Below are positions 28,835 to 38,368 of a DNA stretch of 64,000 nt, in pieces. The DNA comes from an uncultured Tateyamaria sp. Lineage in GTDB: Bacteria > Pseudomonadota > Alphaproteobacteria > Rhodobacterales > Rhodobacteraceae. Position 1 is the stretch's first letter. Each line of letters opens with the position of its first letter. The notes under the pieces were generated by a model, which was not told the origin of the DNA, made no database searches, and saw nothing but the letters and a program-made list of their open reading frames with translations. The DNA lies in assembly GCF_947503045.1 (NCBI RefSeq), contig NZ_CANNCF010000001.1, positions 930,001 through 994,000 on the forward strand. Direction: 5' to 3'. Made by a program: the position numbers and the translations under genes.

Positions 28835-30472
28835 ATGGCCTTTTTCGATTTTTCGAACATGCGCACCAAGACCCGCTTTGGCGATTTCTCCATCTCACCC
28901 GGCGAGGTCAAGCTGACCCCGGCGCAAATCCGCACCGACCTGTTGTCCGGTCTCACCGTGGCGCTGGCGCTGGTGCCCGAGGCGGTGGCCTTTGCCTTTG
29001 TGGCCGGTGTGCATCCGCTGGTCGGGCTTTATGCGGCGTTCATGGTTGGGCTGATCACGGCGATCTTCGGGGGCCGTCCGGGCATGATTTCAGGGGCCAC
29101 GGGGGCGCTCGCCGTTGTGATGGTCGCGCTGGTGGCCCAGCACGGCGTTGAGTACCTTTTTGCGACCGTTGTATTGATGGGTCTGCTGCAGATTTTTGCC
29201 GGTGTCATGCAATGGGGCAAGTTCATTCGCCTTGTGCCGCATCCGGTCATGCTGGGCTTTGTAAATGGCCTCGCCATCGTGATTTTCCTGGCGCAACTCA
29301 CCCAGTTCAAGGTGCCGGGCACGGCCGAGGCGTCGGGCCATGGCATGGCGGGGGGCGCGTGGCTGACCGGTCTGCCGCTTTACCTGATGCTAGGCCTTGT
29401 GGGGCTGACGATGGTGATCATTTGGCTCTCGCCGCGTGTGACGCGGCTGATCCCAGCACCTTTGGCGGGCATCGGGATTGTTGCGGCCATCGTCATCGGC
29501 TTTGGCCTTGATGTGCCGCGTGTGGGCGACCTTGCCAGCATCGAAGGCGGGCTGCCGCCCTTCCATATCCCGGCGGTGCCGTTCACCCTTGAAACGCTGC
29601 GGATCATCCTGCCTTACGCGATCATTCTGGCCGCCATTGGCCTGATCGAAAGCCTGCTGACCCTGAACCTTGTTGGCGATCTGACCAAGCAGCGCGGGGG
29701 GGCCAGCCAGGAATGCATCGCCCAAGGCGTGGCCAACACGGCCACCGGGTTCTTTGGTGGTATGGGGGGCTGTGCGATGATCGGGCAGTCGATGATCAAC
29801 GTGAAATCCGGGGGGCGCACGCGTATTGCAGGCGTGTCGGCGGCACTGTTCCTCCTCGCCTTTATCCTTGTCGGCTCCAGCGTGATCGAACTGATCCCGC
29901 TCGCCGCGCTGGTTGGCGTGATGTTCATGGTGGTGATCGGGACATTTGCGTGGAACTCGCTGAAAATCCTGCGCAAAGTGCCGCTGACAGATGCCTTTGT
30001 CATCGTGCTGGTCACGGTTGTGACGGTGATGGAAGACCTTGCAGTCGCTGTGGTTGTGGGCGTGATCGTGAGCGCGCTGGCCTATGCGTGGAACAATGCG
30101 CGGCGCATCCATGCCACGACCCGCGACTCGGTGACCGAGGCGGGGGCCAAGGTCTATGAAATCCACGGCCCGCTGTTCTTTGGCTCTGCCACCGGGTTCA
30201 TCGAGATGTTCGACGTCGAAAACGACCCGCGCGAGGTGATCATCGATTTCGCCGACAGCCGGGTGGTAGACCAGTCCGCCCTGCAGGCGATCGAGGCAGT
30301 GGCGGGCAAATACGAAGAGCTGGGCAAGCGCGTGCAGCTGCGCCACCTGACCCATGACTGCCACAAGCTGCTGACCAAGGCAGGGCACCTGATCGTGGAC
30401 AGTGATGACGACCCGGATTACGAGATCGCCACGGATTACGGCGTGCGGACGGGGATTTTGGGCGACCACTGA
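28835..30472 (+). CDS. SulP family inorganic anion transporter with C-terminal STAS domain
   Basis: LLSGLTVALALVPEAVAFAFVAGVHPLVGLYAAFMVGLI; STAS VIIDFADSRVVDQSALQAIEAVA. Confidence 0.93.
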   Translation: MAFFDFSNMRTKTRFGDFSISPGEVKLTPAQIRTDLLSGLTVALALVPEAVAFAFVAGVHPLVGLYAAFMVGLITAIFGGRPGMISGATGALAVVMVALVAQHGVEYLFATVVLMGLLQIFAGVMQWGKFIRLVPHPVMLGFVNGLAIVIFLAQLTQFKVPGTAEASGHGMAGGAWLTGLPLYLMLGLVGLTMVIIWLSPRVTRLIPAPLAGIGIVAAIVIGFGLDVPRVGDLASIEGGLPPFHIPAVPFTLETLRIILPYAIILAAIGLIESLLTLNLVGDLTKQRGGASQECIAQGVANTATGFFGGMGGCAMIGQSMINVKSGGRTRIAGVSAALFLLAFILVGSSVIELIPLAALVGVMFMVVIGTFAWNSLKILRKVPLTDAFVIVLVTVVTVMEDLAVAVVVGVIVSALAYAWNNARRIHATTRDSVTEAGAKVYEIHGPLFFGSATGFIEMFDVENDPREVIIDFADSRVVDQSALQAIEAVAGKYEELGKRVQLRHLTHDCHKLLTKAGHLIVDSDDDPDYEIATDYGVRTGILGDH

Positions 30473-30543
30473 GGGCGCGTCACATGTCCGACAGTTCTGC
30501 CCGTTGAGGCGCTCGTTCTTTCCGAACGGCCAGCCGCCAACCG

Positions 30544-31455
30544 CTAGCCGCCCTGCCGGGAGGCCCGAAAATCACGTGGAGACTGGCCAGTCTTGGCCTC
30601 AAACGCGCGGGTAAAGGCGCTGCGCGAGGCAAAGCCGACAAGGTCCGCCACGCGTTTGATCGGGACATCCGTCATTTCCAGCAGATGACCCGCCCGGCGC
30701 ATGCGCAGATCCCGCAACAACTCCATCGGTCCCGACCCGTAGGCCTCGGCAAAGCGTTTGGCAAAGGCCGCGCGGCTCATGCTCACATGTGTGGCCAGAC
30801 TTTCGACGGTGTGCGGCTCTCCGGGTTTGTCCAGCATCAGCTTGAGTGCGTTCCAAATGGAGGGATCGGCCAGCGCGGCCATCCAGCGCAGCGCGCTTTC
30901 ATTCTCGGTCAGCCGTTTGCGCAGCATGTCGATCACGCATTGCATCAAGAGGGCGCGGATCATGGCGCGACTGCCCAGCGTGGGGTTGGATACTTCGGCC
31001 AGCAGGGCCTGCAGGGCCGGGCGCATGTGACTGGGGGAGGACACGTTCTCGATCATCGGCTCGCGGATCACATCAATGATGTCCCGGATGCCGCGCAGAC
31101 CAACCGTCACATGGGCGCAGAGCGCGGTCAGTTGCCCGCTATCGACCTGTTCGGACCCGGCCATGAGGCTGGCCAGTTTCAAAGCGGCAGGTTTGCATTC
31201 GGGAATGGGGTGACTGGTGCCGCCGAAACTGTGCAACGCATGGCTTTGCAGGGCGGGAATGAACACCAGCATGCCGCGCGACACCTTGATTGGGGGCCGC
31301 GCCCGCAGGCTGATTTCCCCTTCACCCGAGAGAATGTAGTGCAACGTGGCCGAGGCATCCCGCCCCAGCCCCAGATCACAGGCCCCGCGCAACTCGCACA
31401 AGGCGAACGGATCGGTCGAGATTTCCAGCTCGTCAAAGATGTGGTCGTATTTCAT
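30544..31455 (-). CDS. AraC family transcriptional regulator with cupin-type N-terminus
   Basis: C-terminal HTH VESLATHVSMSRAAFAKRFAEAYGSGPMELLRDLRMRRAGHLLEMTDVPIKRVADLVGFASRSAFTRAFEAKTGQSPRDFR. Confidence 0.92.
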   Translation of the reverse strand: MKYDHIFDELEISTDPFALCELRGACDLGLGRDASATLHYILSGEGEISLRARPPIKVSRGMLVFIPALQSHALHSFGGTSHPIPECKPAALKLASLMAGSEQVDSGQLTALCAHVTVGLRGIRDIIDVIREPMIENVSSPSHMRPALQALLAEVSNPTLGSRAMIRALLMQCVIDMLRKRLTENESALRWMAALADPSIWNALKLMLDKPGEPHTVESLATHVSMSRAAFAKRFAEAYGSGPMELLRDLRMRRAGHLLEMTDVPIKRVADLVGFASRSAFTRAFEAKTGQSPRDFRASRQGG

Positions 31456-31478
31456 GGGGCCAAACTAGCCGGGATTCA

Positions 31479-31532
31479 GACGCAAAGGCACCCCAAAGTC
31501 CGCTCGGGCACGCCTTTGAGACGAAAAGGCAC
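31479..31532. promoter_or_regulatory. Pair of 13-bp direct repeats in divergent promoter (candidate AraC operator)
   Basis: GACGCAAAGGCAC (31479-31491) and GACGAAAAGGCAC (31520-31532), 12/13 identical, 41 bp apart. Confidence 0.45.
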
Positions 31533-31583
31533 GCGCGCTGCCATAGCTCTGGATCATCGAAACGCAAATGAGAGATTGATTCC

Positions 31584-32423
31584 ATGTGCAACTGCAATGA
31601 TCACGATCACAATCACAACGGCTCACATATCACCCGGCGCGCCGCGCTGCGCGGGGGTGTTGCGGCCACGGCCGCCGCAGCAACTGTCGCCGTCGGCGCG
31701 CAGTCTGCCGATGCCCAGCAGGCCAACCCCTATGCCGCACCGGCAGAGCCTGCATTGCCGCCATCGGACATGAAGCTGGACCTGTCGCGTGCCGCGCTGG
31801 TGGTCACCGACCCGCAGATCGACTTCCTCCATCCCGAGGGGGTCACATGGGGCGTCATCGGCGCCAGCGTGACCGAGCACAACACCGTCGACAATATCGA
31901 GGCGCTGTTCAAAGCCGCCAAGGCCGCCGACATCACCACAGCCGTGTCGCCGCACTACTACTATCCCACCGATCACGGCTGGAAATTCGAAGGTGCGCTC
32001 GAAAAACTGATGCACAAGATCGGCATGTTCGACCGCAAGGGCGCGCTCAATCTGGATGGGTTTGAAGGCTCCGGCGCGGACTGGATGCCCCAGTACAAGA
32101 AGTACATCGAGGATGGCAAAACCATCGTGACCTCGCCGCACAAGGTCTATGGCAACGACACCAATGACCTGTCGCTGCAACTGCGCAAACGGGGCGTGGA
32201 TCAGGTGATCCTTGCGGGCATGTCCGCCAACCTGTGCACCGAAAGCCATATGCGCGAATTGCTGGAAGACGGGTTCGAGGTTGCCGTGGTCCGCGATGCC
32301 ACCGCGGCGGCGATGCTGCCCGAGGGCGACGGTTACCTCGCCGCGCTGATCAACTTCCGCTACATGGCCAACGCGGTCTGGAGCACGGAAGAAGCGCTGG
32401 CACAAATCAAGGCAGCGGCGTAA
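31584..32423 (+). CDS. Isochorismatase-family cysteine hydrolase with Tat-like signal
   Basis: LVVTDPQIDFLHPEG, VILAGMSANLCTESHMRELLEDGFEVAVVRDATAAA; N-terminus MCNCNDHDHNHNGSHITRRAALRGG. Confidence 0.88.
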   Translation: MCNCNDHDHNHNGSHITRRAALRGGVAATAAAATVAVGAQSADAQQANPYAAPAEPALPPSDMKLDLSRAALVVTDPQIDFLHPEGVTWGVIGASVTEHNTVDNIEALFKAAKAADITTAVSPHYYYPTDHGWKFEGALEKLMHKIGMFDRKGALNLDGFEGSGADWMPQYKKYIEDGKTIVTSPHKVYGNDTNDLSLQLRKRGVDQVILAGMSANLCTESHMRELLEDGFEVAVVRDATAAAMLPEGDGYLAALINFRYMANAVWSTEEALAQIKAAA

Positions 32424-32525
32424 GCACTGTCTGTAAGACCCACCTACCTCGCATGGACGGGGTAGGTGGGCCGTCGTTGTGCCGCGCATTGCGACGCCGA
32501 CGACCCCACCAAGGAGCCACAGAAA

Positions 32526-32648
32526 ATGAAAAAGATTGACGTAGAAGATGATCTGAAACGCTCGAAATTTCTGATCAAGGCCATGCTTTTGCAAGTCGTC
32601 GTGGTCTTGCTGATCATGTTCGCCTATTGGATCTATCTGAAGATGTGA
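32526..32648 (+). CDS. Small membrane protein (40 aa)
   Basis: MKKIDVEDDLKRSKFLIKAMLLQVVVVLLIMFAYWIYLKM with an AAGGAG upstream (32511-32516). Confidence 0.55.
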   Translation: MKKIDVEDDLKRSKFLIKAMLLQVVVVLLIMFAYWIYLKM

Positions 32649-32675
32649 GGCGCGCCGTAATTGGCGAGGCCAAAC

Positions 32676-32709
32676 CTGTCATTCATGCCCGAGACTTCAT
32701 GAATGACAG
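32676..32709. repeat. Perfect 12-bp inverted repeat in convergent intergenic region
   Basis: CTGTCATTCATG-cccgagactt-CATGAATGACAG. Confidence 0.7.
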
Positions 32710-32750
32710 CCTTCGTGCGTCGGCCATATCACCTGCCGACGCCAAAAAAC

Positions 32751-33356
32751 CTACTCCCCCGGCCGTTTCAGGCTGAACTTGTCCCGGATCACCGAATAAT
32801 CCCTATACCCAAGGCGCGTCAGGGGCTGGTATTGCAGAACGTCAAAGATTCCGTCCACGATGCAATCATCGCGCAGATGCACGCCGACGACTTCGCCGAA
32901 CACCACGTAATTCGCGGCCCCCTCGATCTGCACGATCTGGGTCATCTTGCATTCCAGCGCTGCCGGGGCCGCGCCGACGCGGGCGCAATTGATCTCGCTG
33001 CAGTTGGCCTTTTCGATTGCCGCCAGTTCGAATTCGTCCGTCGTGGCCTCCCACGGCCCCGAGGTCTGGTTCATCGCATCCTTCATCGCGTATTCCACCA
33101 CGTTCACGCAGAACACGCCCGTGTCGCGGATATTGGCCACCGAATCCTTGGTCCCGTCCCGGTCGTCTTTGGCTCCGGTCGAGGCGAACATGACCTGCGG
33201 CGGGACGTAAGCGACTCCGTTGAAGAACGAATAGGGTGCCAGATTGTCCGACCCGTCCGATCCGCGCGTGGAAATCCAGCCGATGGGGCGCGGTGTCACG
33301 ATGGCATTGAACGGGTTGTGGGGCAGGCCATGGCCGGTTTCGGGACGGTAGAACAT
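32751..33356 (-). CDS. Flavin reductase family protein (FMN-binding split barrel)
   Basis: FNAIVTPRPIGWISTRGSDGSDNLAPYSFFNGVAYVPPQVMFAS. Confidence 0.9.
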   Translation of the reverse strand: MFYRPETGHGLPHNPFNAIVTPRPIGWISTRGSDGSDNLAPYSFFNGVAYVPPQVMFASTGAKDDRDGTKDSVANIRDTGVFCVNVVEYAMKDAMNQTSGPWEATTDEFELAAIEKANCSEINCARVGAAPAALECKMTQIVQIEGAANYVVFGEVVGVHLRDDCIVDGIFDVLQYQPLTRLGYRDYSVIRDKFSLKRPGE

Positions 33357-33445
33357 CGCATCTCCTGACGTGTCGTTTGCGCAAGCACTACCCCCATGCT
33401 AGGGCGACAGCCACCCCTGACGAGCCAGTGTGACCCGCGACGCCC

Positions 33446-33931
33446 ATGTTCCAATTGACCAAAGAGACGCCCGGCGACTGGTGGGAGGTCGAGGCCTTGT
33501 ATGACCTGTGCTTTGCGCCCGGGCGCGAGGCGTTGTCCTCGTATCGCCTGCGCGACGGGGTGCCGTCGGTGGCTGCGCTGAACCTTGTGGCGCGTGATGA
33601 CACGGACACGCTGGGCGGGGCGATCCGGTACTGGCCTGTGCGCATCGGTGCGGCCCGGTCCTTGTTGCTGGGTCCCGTCGCCGTGCACCCGACCCATCAG
33701 GGTGAGGGCCTTGGCGCGCTGTTGATCGAAGCCTCGCTTGAAACCGCCGCCGCACAGGGGTGGGAGCGGGTGCTGCTGGTGGGGGATGCGCCCTATTACG
33801 GGCGCTTTGGCTTTGCCCGGCTGGATCACGTCGCGATGCCCCCGCCGACCAATCCCGAACGTGTTCTGGGCCATGCGCTGCGCCCCGGTGCATGGGACGG
33901 AATTGCAGGGGATGTGGTGCGTTCGGATTGA
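33446..33931 (+). CDS. GNAT family N-acetyltransferase
   Basis: LLLGPVAVHPTHQGEGLGALLIEASLETAAAQGWERVLLVGDAPYYGRFGF. Confidence 0.88.
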   Translation: MFQLTKETPGDWWEVEALYDLCFAPGREALSSYRLRDGVPSVAALNLVARDDTDTLGGAIRYWPVRIGAARSLLLGPVAVHPTHQGEGLGALLIEASLETAAAQGWERVLLVGDAPYYGRFGFARLDHVAMPPPTNPERVLGHALRPGAWDGIAGDVVRSD

Positions 33932-33962
33932 AACCGGGCCTGTGCACCCCAATCTATTCCCT

Positions 33963-34721
33963 ATGAACGAAGTTGTACTTGCCCGCCCGCCCATTGATCC
34001 CGACACCGAAATCGAGCGCCTTGCCCGGCGCTACAAGGCCGCCGGTGGCATGGGTATTCAGGTGCTCAACACCCTTGGCACACAGGCCGACGGGCTGCTG
34101 GATCGCTTGCCCGCACCGGTGCGCGCCCAACTTGATGCCGCCACGCGCGCGGCCCTGTTGCAGGCGATGAGTGCCGCCAGTCAGTCCCGCCGGCTGGTCC
34201 CCGATCAGGCCGAATGGCTCAATTCTGCCGTCAGCACGGCGATGGGCGCGGCAGGTGGCTTTGGCGGCTTGCCGACCGCGCTGGCCGAACTGCCCGTGAC
34301 CACCACGCTTTTGTTGCGGGTGATCGAAGGGGTGGCGGTCGAGCATGGTTTTGATCCGGAGGCGGACTCGGTGCGTTTTGACTGCGTGCAGGTCTTTGCC
34401 GCCGCCGGGCCGCTGGCCCATGACGACGGGTCCGACCTTGCCTTTCTGTCGGCCCGCGTTGCGCTGACCGGCGCTGCGATGCAGGCGATCATCGCCCGTG
34501 TGGCCCCCCGTCTGGCCGTGGTGATGGGTCAGAAACTGGCCGCCCAAGCGGTGCCTGTTCTGGGTGCTGTGGCGGGGGCGGCGACGAATTACGCCTATAC
34601 AAGCTACTATACGGACGTCGCCCATGTGCATTTCGGTTTGCGCCGGCTCGCGATCGAGGCCGATCAGCCGCACGAGCGCATGGTGGATCGTCTGAGGGCC
34701 GAGGTTAAGGCGCTGACGTGA
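33963..34721 (+). CDS. EcsC family protein
   Basis: MNEVVLARPPIDPDTEIERLARRYKAAGGMGIQVLN...FGGLPTALAELPVTTTLLLRVIEGVAVEHGFDPE. Confidence 0.8.
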   Translation: MNEVVLARPPIDPDTEIERLARRYKAAGGMGIQVLNTLGTQADGLLDRLPAPVRAQLDAATRAALLQAMSAASQSRRLVPDQAEWLNSAVSTAMGAAGGFGGLPTALAELPVTTTLLLRVIEGVAVEHGFDPEADSVRFDCVQVFAAAGPLAHDDGSDLAFLSARVALTGAAMQAIIARVAPRLAVVMGQKLAAQAVPVLGAVAGAATNYAYTSYYTDVAHVHFGLRRLAIEADQPHERMVDRLRAEVKALT

Positions 34722-35793
34722 CCTCGCCCGAGATGGCGTTTTGCGCCACGGACGTGGCCTTGAGAATGGCAAACAGCGCCTGACCTTGTGTCAGCCCCAT
34801 CGCACTCACCGCCCGCGCGGTCACCCGCGCAAGCAGCGCATCCCCTGCCGCATCCAGTGCAATGGCCGCCCCGGGCCCGTCGCCCGTGCGCATCGCGGTG
34901 ACCGTGACGGGCAGGATGTTTTGCGCGCTGAGGCCCTGCGGCATCTCAAGGGACAGCAATACGTCCTGCGCCAGCACCCGCAACCGCACCTGCGCGCCCA
35001 CCGGGGCCTGCACGCCCAGGAGGTTGAGCGTACCTGCGGCCACCTGCAGCGTACTCAGCCCGTCCGCGCCATGCGCCACCACCTTGGCCTGCAACACCGC
35101 ACCCGCCTCGCGCACGCCCAGCAGGGGGATGGCGGCGGGGTCGGCCATCACCTCAAACAGCGGGCCGGAACGTGCCACGCGTCCACCGGACAGCAGCACC
35201 ATCTGATCGGCCAGCCGCGCGACCTCGTCCACGGCGTGGCTGACATAGAGGATCGGCACGCCGGTTTCCGATTTCAGCCGGTCGAGATAGGGCAGGATGT
35301 CGGATTTGCGTGGTCCGTCGAGGGCGGCAAGCGGTTCGTCCATCAGCAGCAACTGCGGGTCGGCGAGGAGAGCGCGACCGAGGGCCACCCGCTGCTTTTC
35401 CCCACCGGACAGGGTGGCAGGACGCCGTTCCAGCAGCTCGCCCAGTCCCAGCAAGTCAATGATATGGCTGCGTGTTTTGGGTTGCGCCCCGAAACGGCGC
35501 GCATAGTCGAGGTTTTGCGCCACGCTCAGATGCGGAAACAGACGCGCGTCCTGAAACACGTATCCGACCCGGCGTTTGTGCGGGGGCAGGCAGGTGCTTG
35601 CGTCGTTGAACACCCTGCCATCAAGGCTGATCTGCGCCTTGTCCGGGCGCAGCAGCCCCGCGACTGCATTCACGATGGTGGTCTTGCCTGCGCCGGAGCG
35701 TCCGAAAAGTGCGGTGACACCCGGCCCGGCCTCGAACGCGACGTCGAGGTCCAACCCGTCAAAGCGGTGGGAGAGGGCGACTGAGAGGCTCAT
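34705..35793 (-). CDS. modC: Molybdenum ABC transporter ATP-binding protein
   Basis: Walker A FGRSGAGKTTIVNAVAGLLRP, signature LSGGEKQRVALGRALLADPQLLLMDEPLAALD, C-terminal TOBE-like region. Confidence 0.93.
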   Translation of the reverse strand: MSLSVALSHRFDGLDLDVAFEAGPGVTALFGRSGAGKTTIVNAVAGLLRPDKAQISLDGRVFNDASTCLPPHKRRVGYVFQDARLFPHLSVAQNLDYARRFGAQPKTRSHIIDLLGLGELLERRPATLSGGEKQRVALGRALLADPQLLLMDEPLAALDGPRKSDILPYLDRLKSETGVPILYVSHAVDEVARLADQMVLLSGGRVARSGPLFEVMADPAAIPLLGVREAGAVLQAKVVAHGADGLSTLQVAAGTLNLLGVQAPVGAQVRLRVLAQDVLLSLEMPQGLSAQNILPVTVTAMRTGDGPGAAIALDAAGDALLARVTARAVSAMGLTQGQALFAILKATSVAQNAISGEVTSAP

Positions 35794-36482
35794 GCGCCTG
35801 CAATCCGTGCTGCAACCCGCCGCGCCAGCCATTCCGACAGGACCACGGCCCCGAGCGCCAGCACGCAGGCCCAGAGGACCAGCGAAATGGCGGTTGCTTC
35901 GCCGCCGGGCACCTGCAGCAGGGCATAAATGGCAGAGGGCAGTGTCTGCGTCTCGCCGGGGATGTTGGCGACAAATGTGATGGTGGCCCCGAACTCGCCG
36001 ATGGCCTTGGCAAAGCCCATGACCGCACCCGCAAGGATGCCGGGCAGGATAAGAGGCAGGGTGATGGTGGCAAAGACCGCATAGCCGGGGGCGCCGAGGG
36101 TGCGGGCGGCGTCCTCGATCTTGGGATCGACCGCCTCGATGGCGAGGCGAATGGCGCGCACCATGAGGGGAAAGCCCATGACGATGGCTGCGAGAACCGC
36201 GCCCGTCCAGCGAAAGGCCAGCACAAGGCCCAAGGTCTGTTCAAGGAACCGCCCCGCAGGCCCGGTGCGCCCAAAGGCGATCAGCAGCAGATAGCCGGTG
36301 ACGACAGGCGGCAGGACCAGCGGCAGGTGGACGGCGGCGTTGAGCAGGGATTTGCCCCAAAACTCACGCCGCGCCAGCAGCCAGGCGATCCAGGTGGCAA
36401 GGGGCAGGGCCAGAAGGGTGGCCACCACGCCGACCAACAGCGACAGGCGCAGGGCGTCCCAACCTGAGGGATCAAGGCTCAT
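35790..36482 (-). CDS. modB: Molybdate ABC transporter permease
   Basis: LVLPPVVTGYLLLIAFGR, AKAIGEFGATITFVANIPGETQTLPSAIY. Confidence 0.94.
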   Translation of the reverse strand: MSLDPSGWDALRLSLLVGVVATLLALPLATWIAWLLARREFWGKSLLNAAVHLPLVLPPVVTGYLLLIAFGRTGPAGRFLEQTLGLVLAFRWTGAVLAAIVMGFPLMVRAIRLAIEAVDPKIEDAARTLGAPGYAVFATITLPLILPGILAGAVMGFAKAIGEFGATITFVANIPGETQTLPSAIYALLQVPGGEATAISLVLWACVLALGAVVLSEWLARRVAARIAGA

Positions 36483-37213
36483 GGCAGGGCCACGAAGCCC
36501 GCAGCCACGAATGGCGCGGTGTGCTGGGTGAGATGATCAAGAAAGGCCTGCCCGGACGGCGATAGCGCAACCGCGTGATAAAGGATTTGCGGATGCTGCT
36601 CTGCCGGGATCGTCCAGACCACTCCGACTTGCCCGCTGGCCTGCGCGTCCGAGGCATAAACAATGCCAAGCGGTGTTTCCTTGCGCGCCACAAGGGCGAG
36701 GGCGGCGCGCACGTTTTCGGTTTCGGCCAGATGCGGGCGCAGGTTTTCCCACGCGCCGAGATGGGTCAGCCACGCCTTGGCATAGATGCCCCCAGGTACG
36801 GATTGGTGCTGCCCCATGGCCAGCCGCCCGTCACCTAGCGCCGTGCGCAGTGTCGCGCCGTCCATCTGATCAAAGGCGGTCGTCCCGTTTGGTGCGATCA
36901 GGACAAGCCGGTTGGACAGGATGGGGCGGGCGGGGGTCTCTGTATGTCCTTCGTCCAACAGCCAATCGGCCCATGTTTTATTGGCCAAAATGACAATATC
37001 CGCAGGCGCTCCAAGGCTGACCTGACGTGCAAGCGTGCCGCTGCCGCCATAGCTGACCGTGCTGTTCACGTCATAGTGTTCGGCGATGGCGTCGAGCGGT
37101 CCCTGCAGGCTGGCGGCTGCAAATATGCGCAGCGGATCGGCATTTGCCTGCGCAGACAGACAGGCAAGCGCAAGCATCAGCGCCAAGCCTTTGATCCAGT
37201 TGTACGTTTTCAT
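36479..37213 (-). CDS. modA: Molybdate ABC transporter substrate-binding protein
   Basis: Signal peptide MKTYNWIKGLALMLALACLSAQANA; LRIFAAASLQGPLDAIAEHYD, SYGGSGTLARQVSLGAPADIVILANKTWADWL. Confidence 0.94.
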   Translation of the reverse strand: MKTYNWIKGLALMLALACLSAQANADPLRIFAAASLQGPLDAIAEHYDVNSTVSYGGSGTLARQVSLGAPADIVILANKTWADWLLDEGHTETPARPILSNRLVLIAPNGTTAFDQMDGATLRTALGDGRLAMGQHQSVPGGIYAKAWLTHLGAWENLRPHLAETENVRAALALVARKETPLGIVYASDAQASGQVGVVWTIPAEQHPQILYHAVALSPSGQAFLDHLTQHTAPFVAAGFVALP

Positions 37214-37403
37214 GTCCGGGGCACTATTGGCCAAGCCATGGGAGGGCTCAAGCCGAATTTCGCGTATCGTGGACATGCGTGGTTAACGAAATCTGAACAC
37301 CGAATCGCATATGTCTTTGGAATCGGAAAGAAATCTGGCATTTCTCGTCGAGGTCGCATATATTATAGGCAAAGAAACGGAGATTTGGGCAGTGACGGCC
37401 CCC

Positions 37404-37868
37404 ATGATCAAGCAGCTTCCCTTGTCCTTTGGACAGGCCGATAAGAAAGATGTGCGCACGCAGTTTGCAGCACTCTGCTATCGTGTGAAGAACGACAAGA
37501 TTCAGGTCTTGCTGGTAACATCCCGTGGGTCTGGCCGCTGGATCATCCCCAAGGGTTGGCCTATGGACGGCAAGACGCCGACCGAAAGTGCGGCCATCGA
37601 AGCCTGGGAAGAGGCGGGGGTCAAAGGCATCGCCGATCCGCGTCCTTTGGGTCTGTTTTCCTACAGCAAAATTCTCGACGAGGTCGAACATGACCTGCCC
37701 TGCGTGGCGATGGTCTATGGGCTCAAGGTCAAATCGCTGGCGCGCGACTTTCCCGAAGCCGGACAGCGGACCCGCAAATGGGTCGGCCGCAAAAAGGCGG
37801 CAAGCCTTGTAGATGAGCCGGAATTGGCCCGCATCCTGCGCGATTTTGACCCGCGCGCGATCTACTGA
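37404..37868 (+). CDS. NUDIX hydrolase
   Basis: GWPMDGKTPTESAAIEAWEEAGVKG Nudix box. Confidence 0.9.
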   Translation: MIKQLPLSFGQADKKDVRTQFAALCYRVKNDKIQVLLVTSRGSGRWIIPKGWPMDGKTPTESAAIEAWEEAGVKGIADPRPLGLFSYSKILDEVEHDLPCVAMVYGLKVKSLARDFPEAGQRTRKWVGRKKAASLVDEPELARILRDFDPRAIY

Positions 37869-37920
37869 ACCTGCGGGCGCCCATTGCGGTTTTACCCGGT
37901 GGGATTATGTTGAGAGCGAC

Positions 37921-38364
37921 ATGATCAAGTACACTTTGAAATGCGGCGACGGACACGCCTTTGACAGCTGGTTTGCCAGTGCGTCGGCCTATGACAGTCT
38001 GGCCGCGTCCGGGCATCTGGCCTGCATGACGTGCGGGTCGACCGCAGTGGAAAAGGCCGTCATGACACCCCGTGTCAGCACATCGAAAGCCGTGGCCGCC
38101 AGAGTCGGTACGGATCAGCCTGAAGCGCCTGATGCGACCCCATCCGAGGTCGAAGCGGCTCTGTCAAAGATGCGCGCCGAGGTGGAAAAGAACGCCGCTT
38201 ACGTCGGCAATGACTTTGCGCGGCAAGCCCGCGACATGCATCTGGGCGACGTGCCGGACAAACCGATCTGGGGTGAGGCCAACGCCAAGGAAGCCAAGGC
38301 CCTGATCGAAGATGGCGTGCCCGTGGCCCCGTTGCCCTTTATTCCAACGCGCAAAGTGAACTGA
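37921..38364 (+). CDS. DUF1178 family protein
   Basis: MIKYTLKCGDGHAFDSWFASASAYDSLAASGHLACMTCGSTAVEKAVMTPRV. Confidence 0.88.
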   Translation: MIKYTLKCGDGHAFDSWFASASAYDSLAASGHLACMTCGSTAVEKAVMTPRVSTSKAVAARVGTDQPEAPDATPSEVEAALSKMRAEVEKNAAYVGNDFARQARDMHLGDVPDKPIWGEANAKEAKALIEDGVPVAPLPFIPTRKVN

Positions 38365-38368
38365 CCTT

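Noticed and set aside
37214-37403. Possible ModE box in the modA/NUDIX divergent region (TCGCATAT repeats, CATATATTATAGG)
   Set aside because: Only half-site similarity to the TATATA-type ModE consensus and no clear palindrome; needs a matrix scan.
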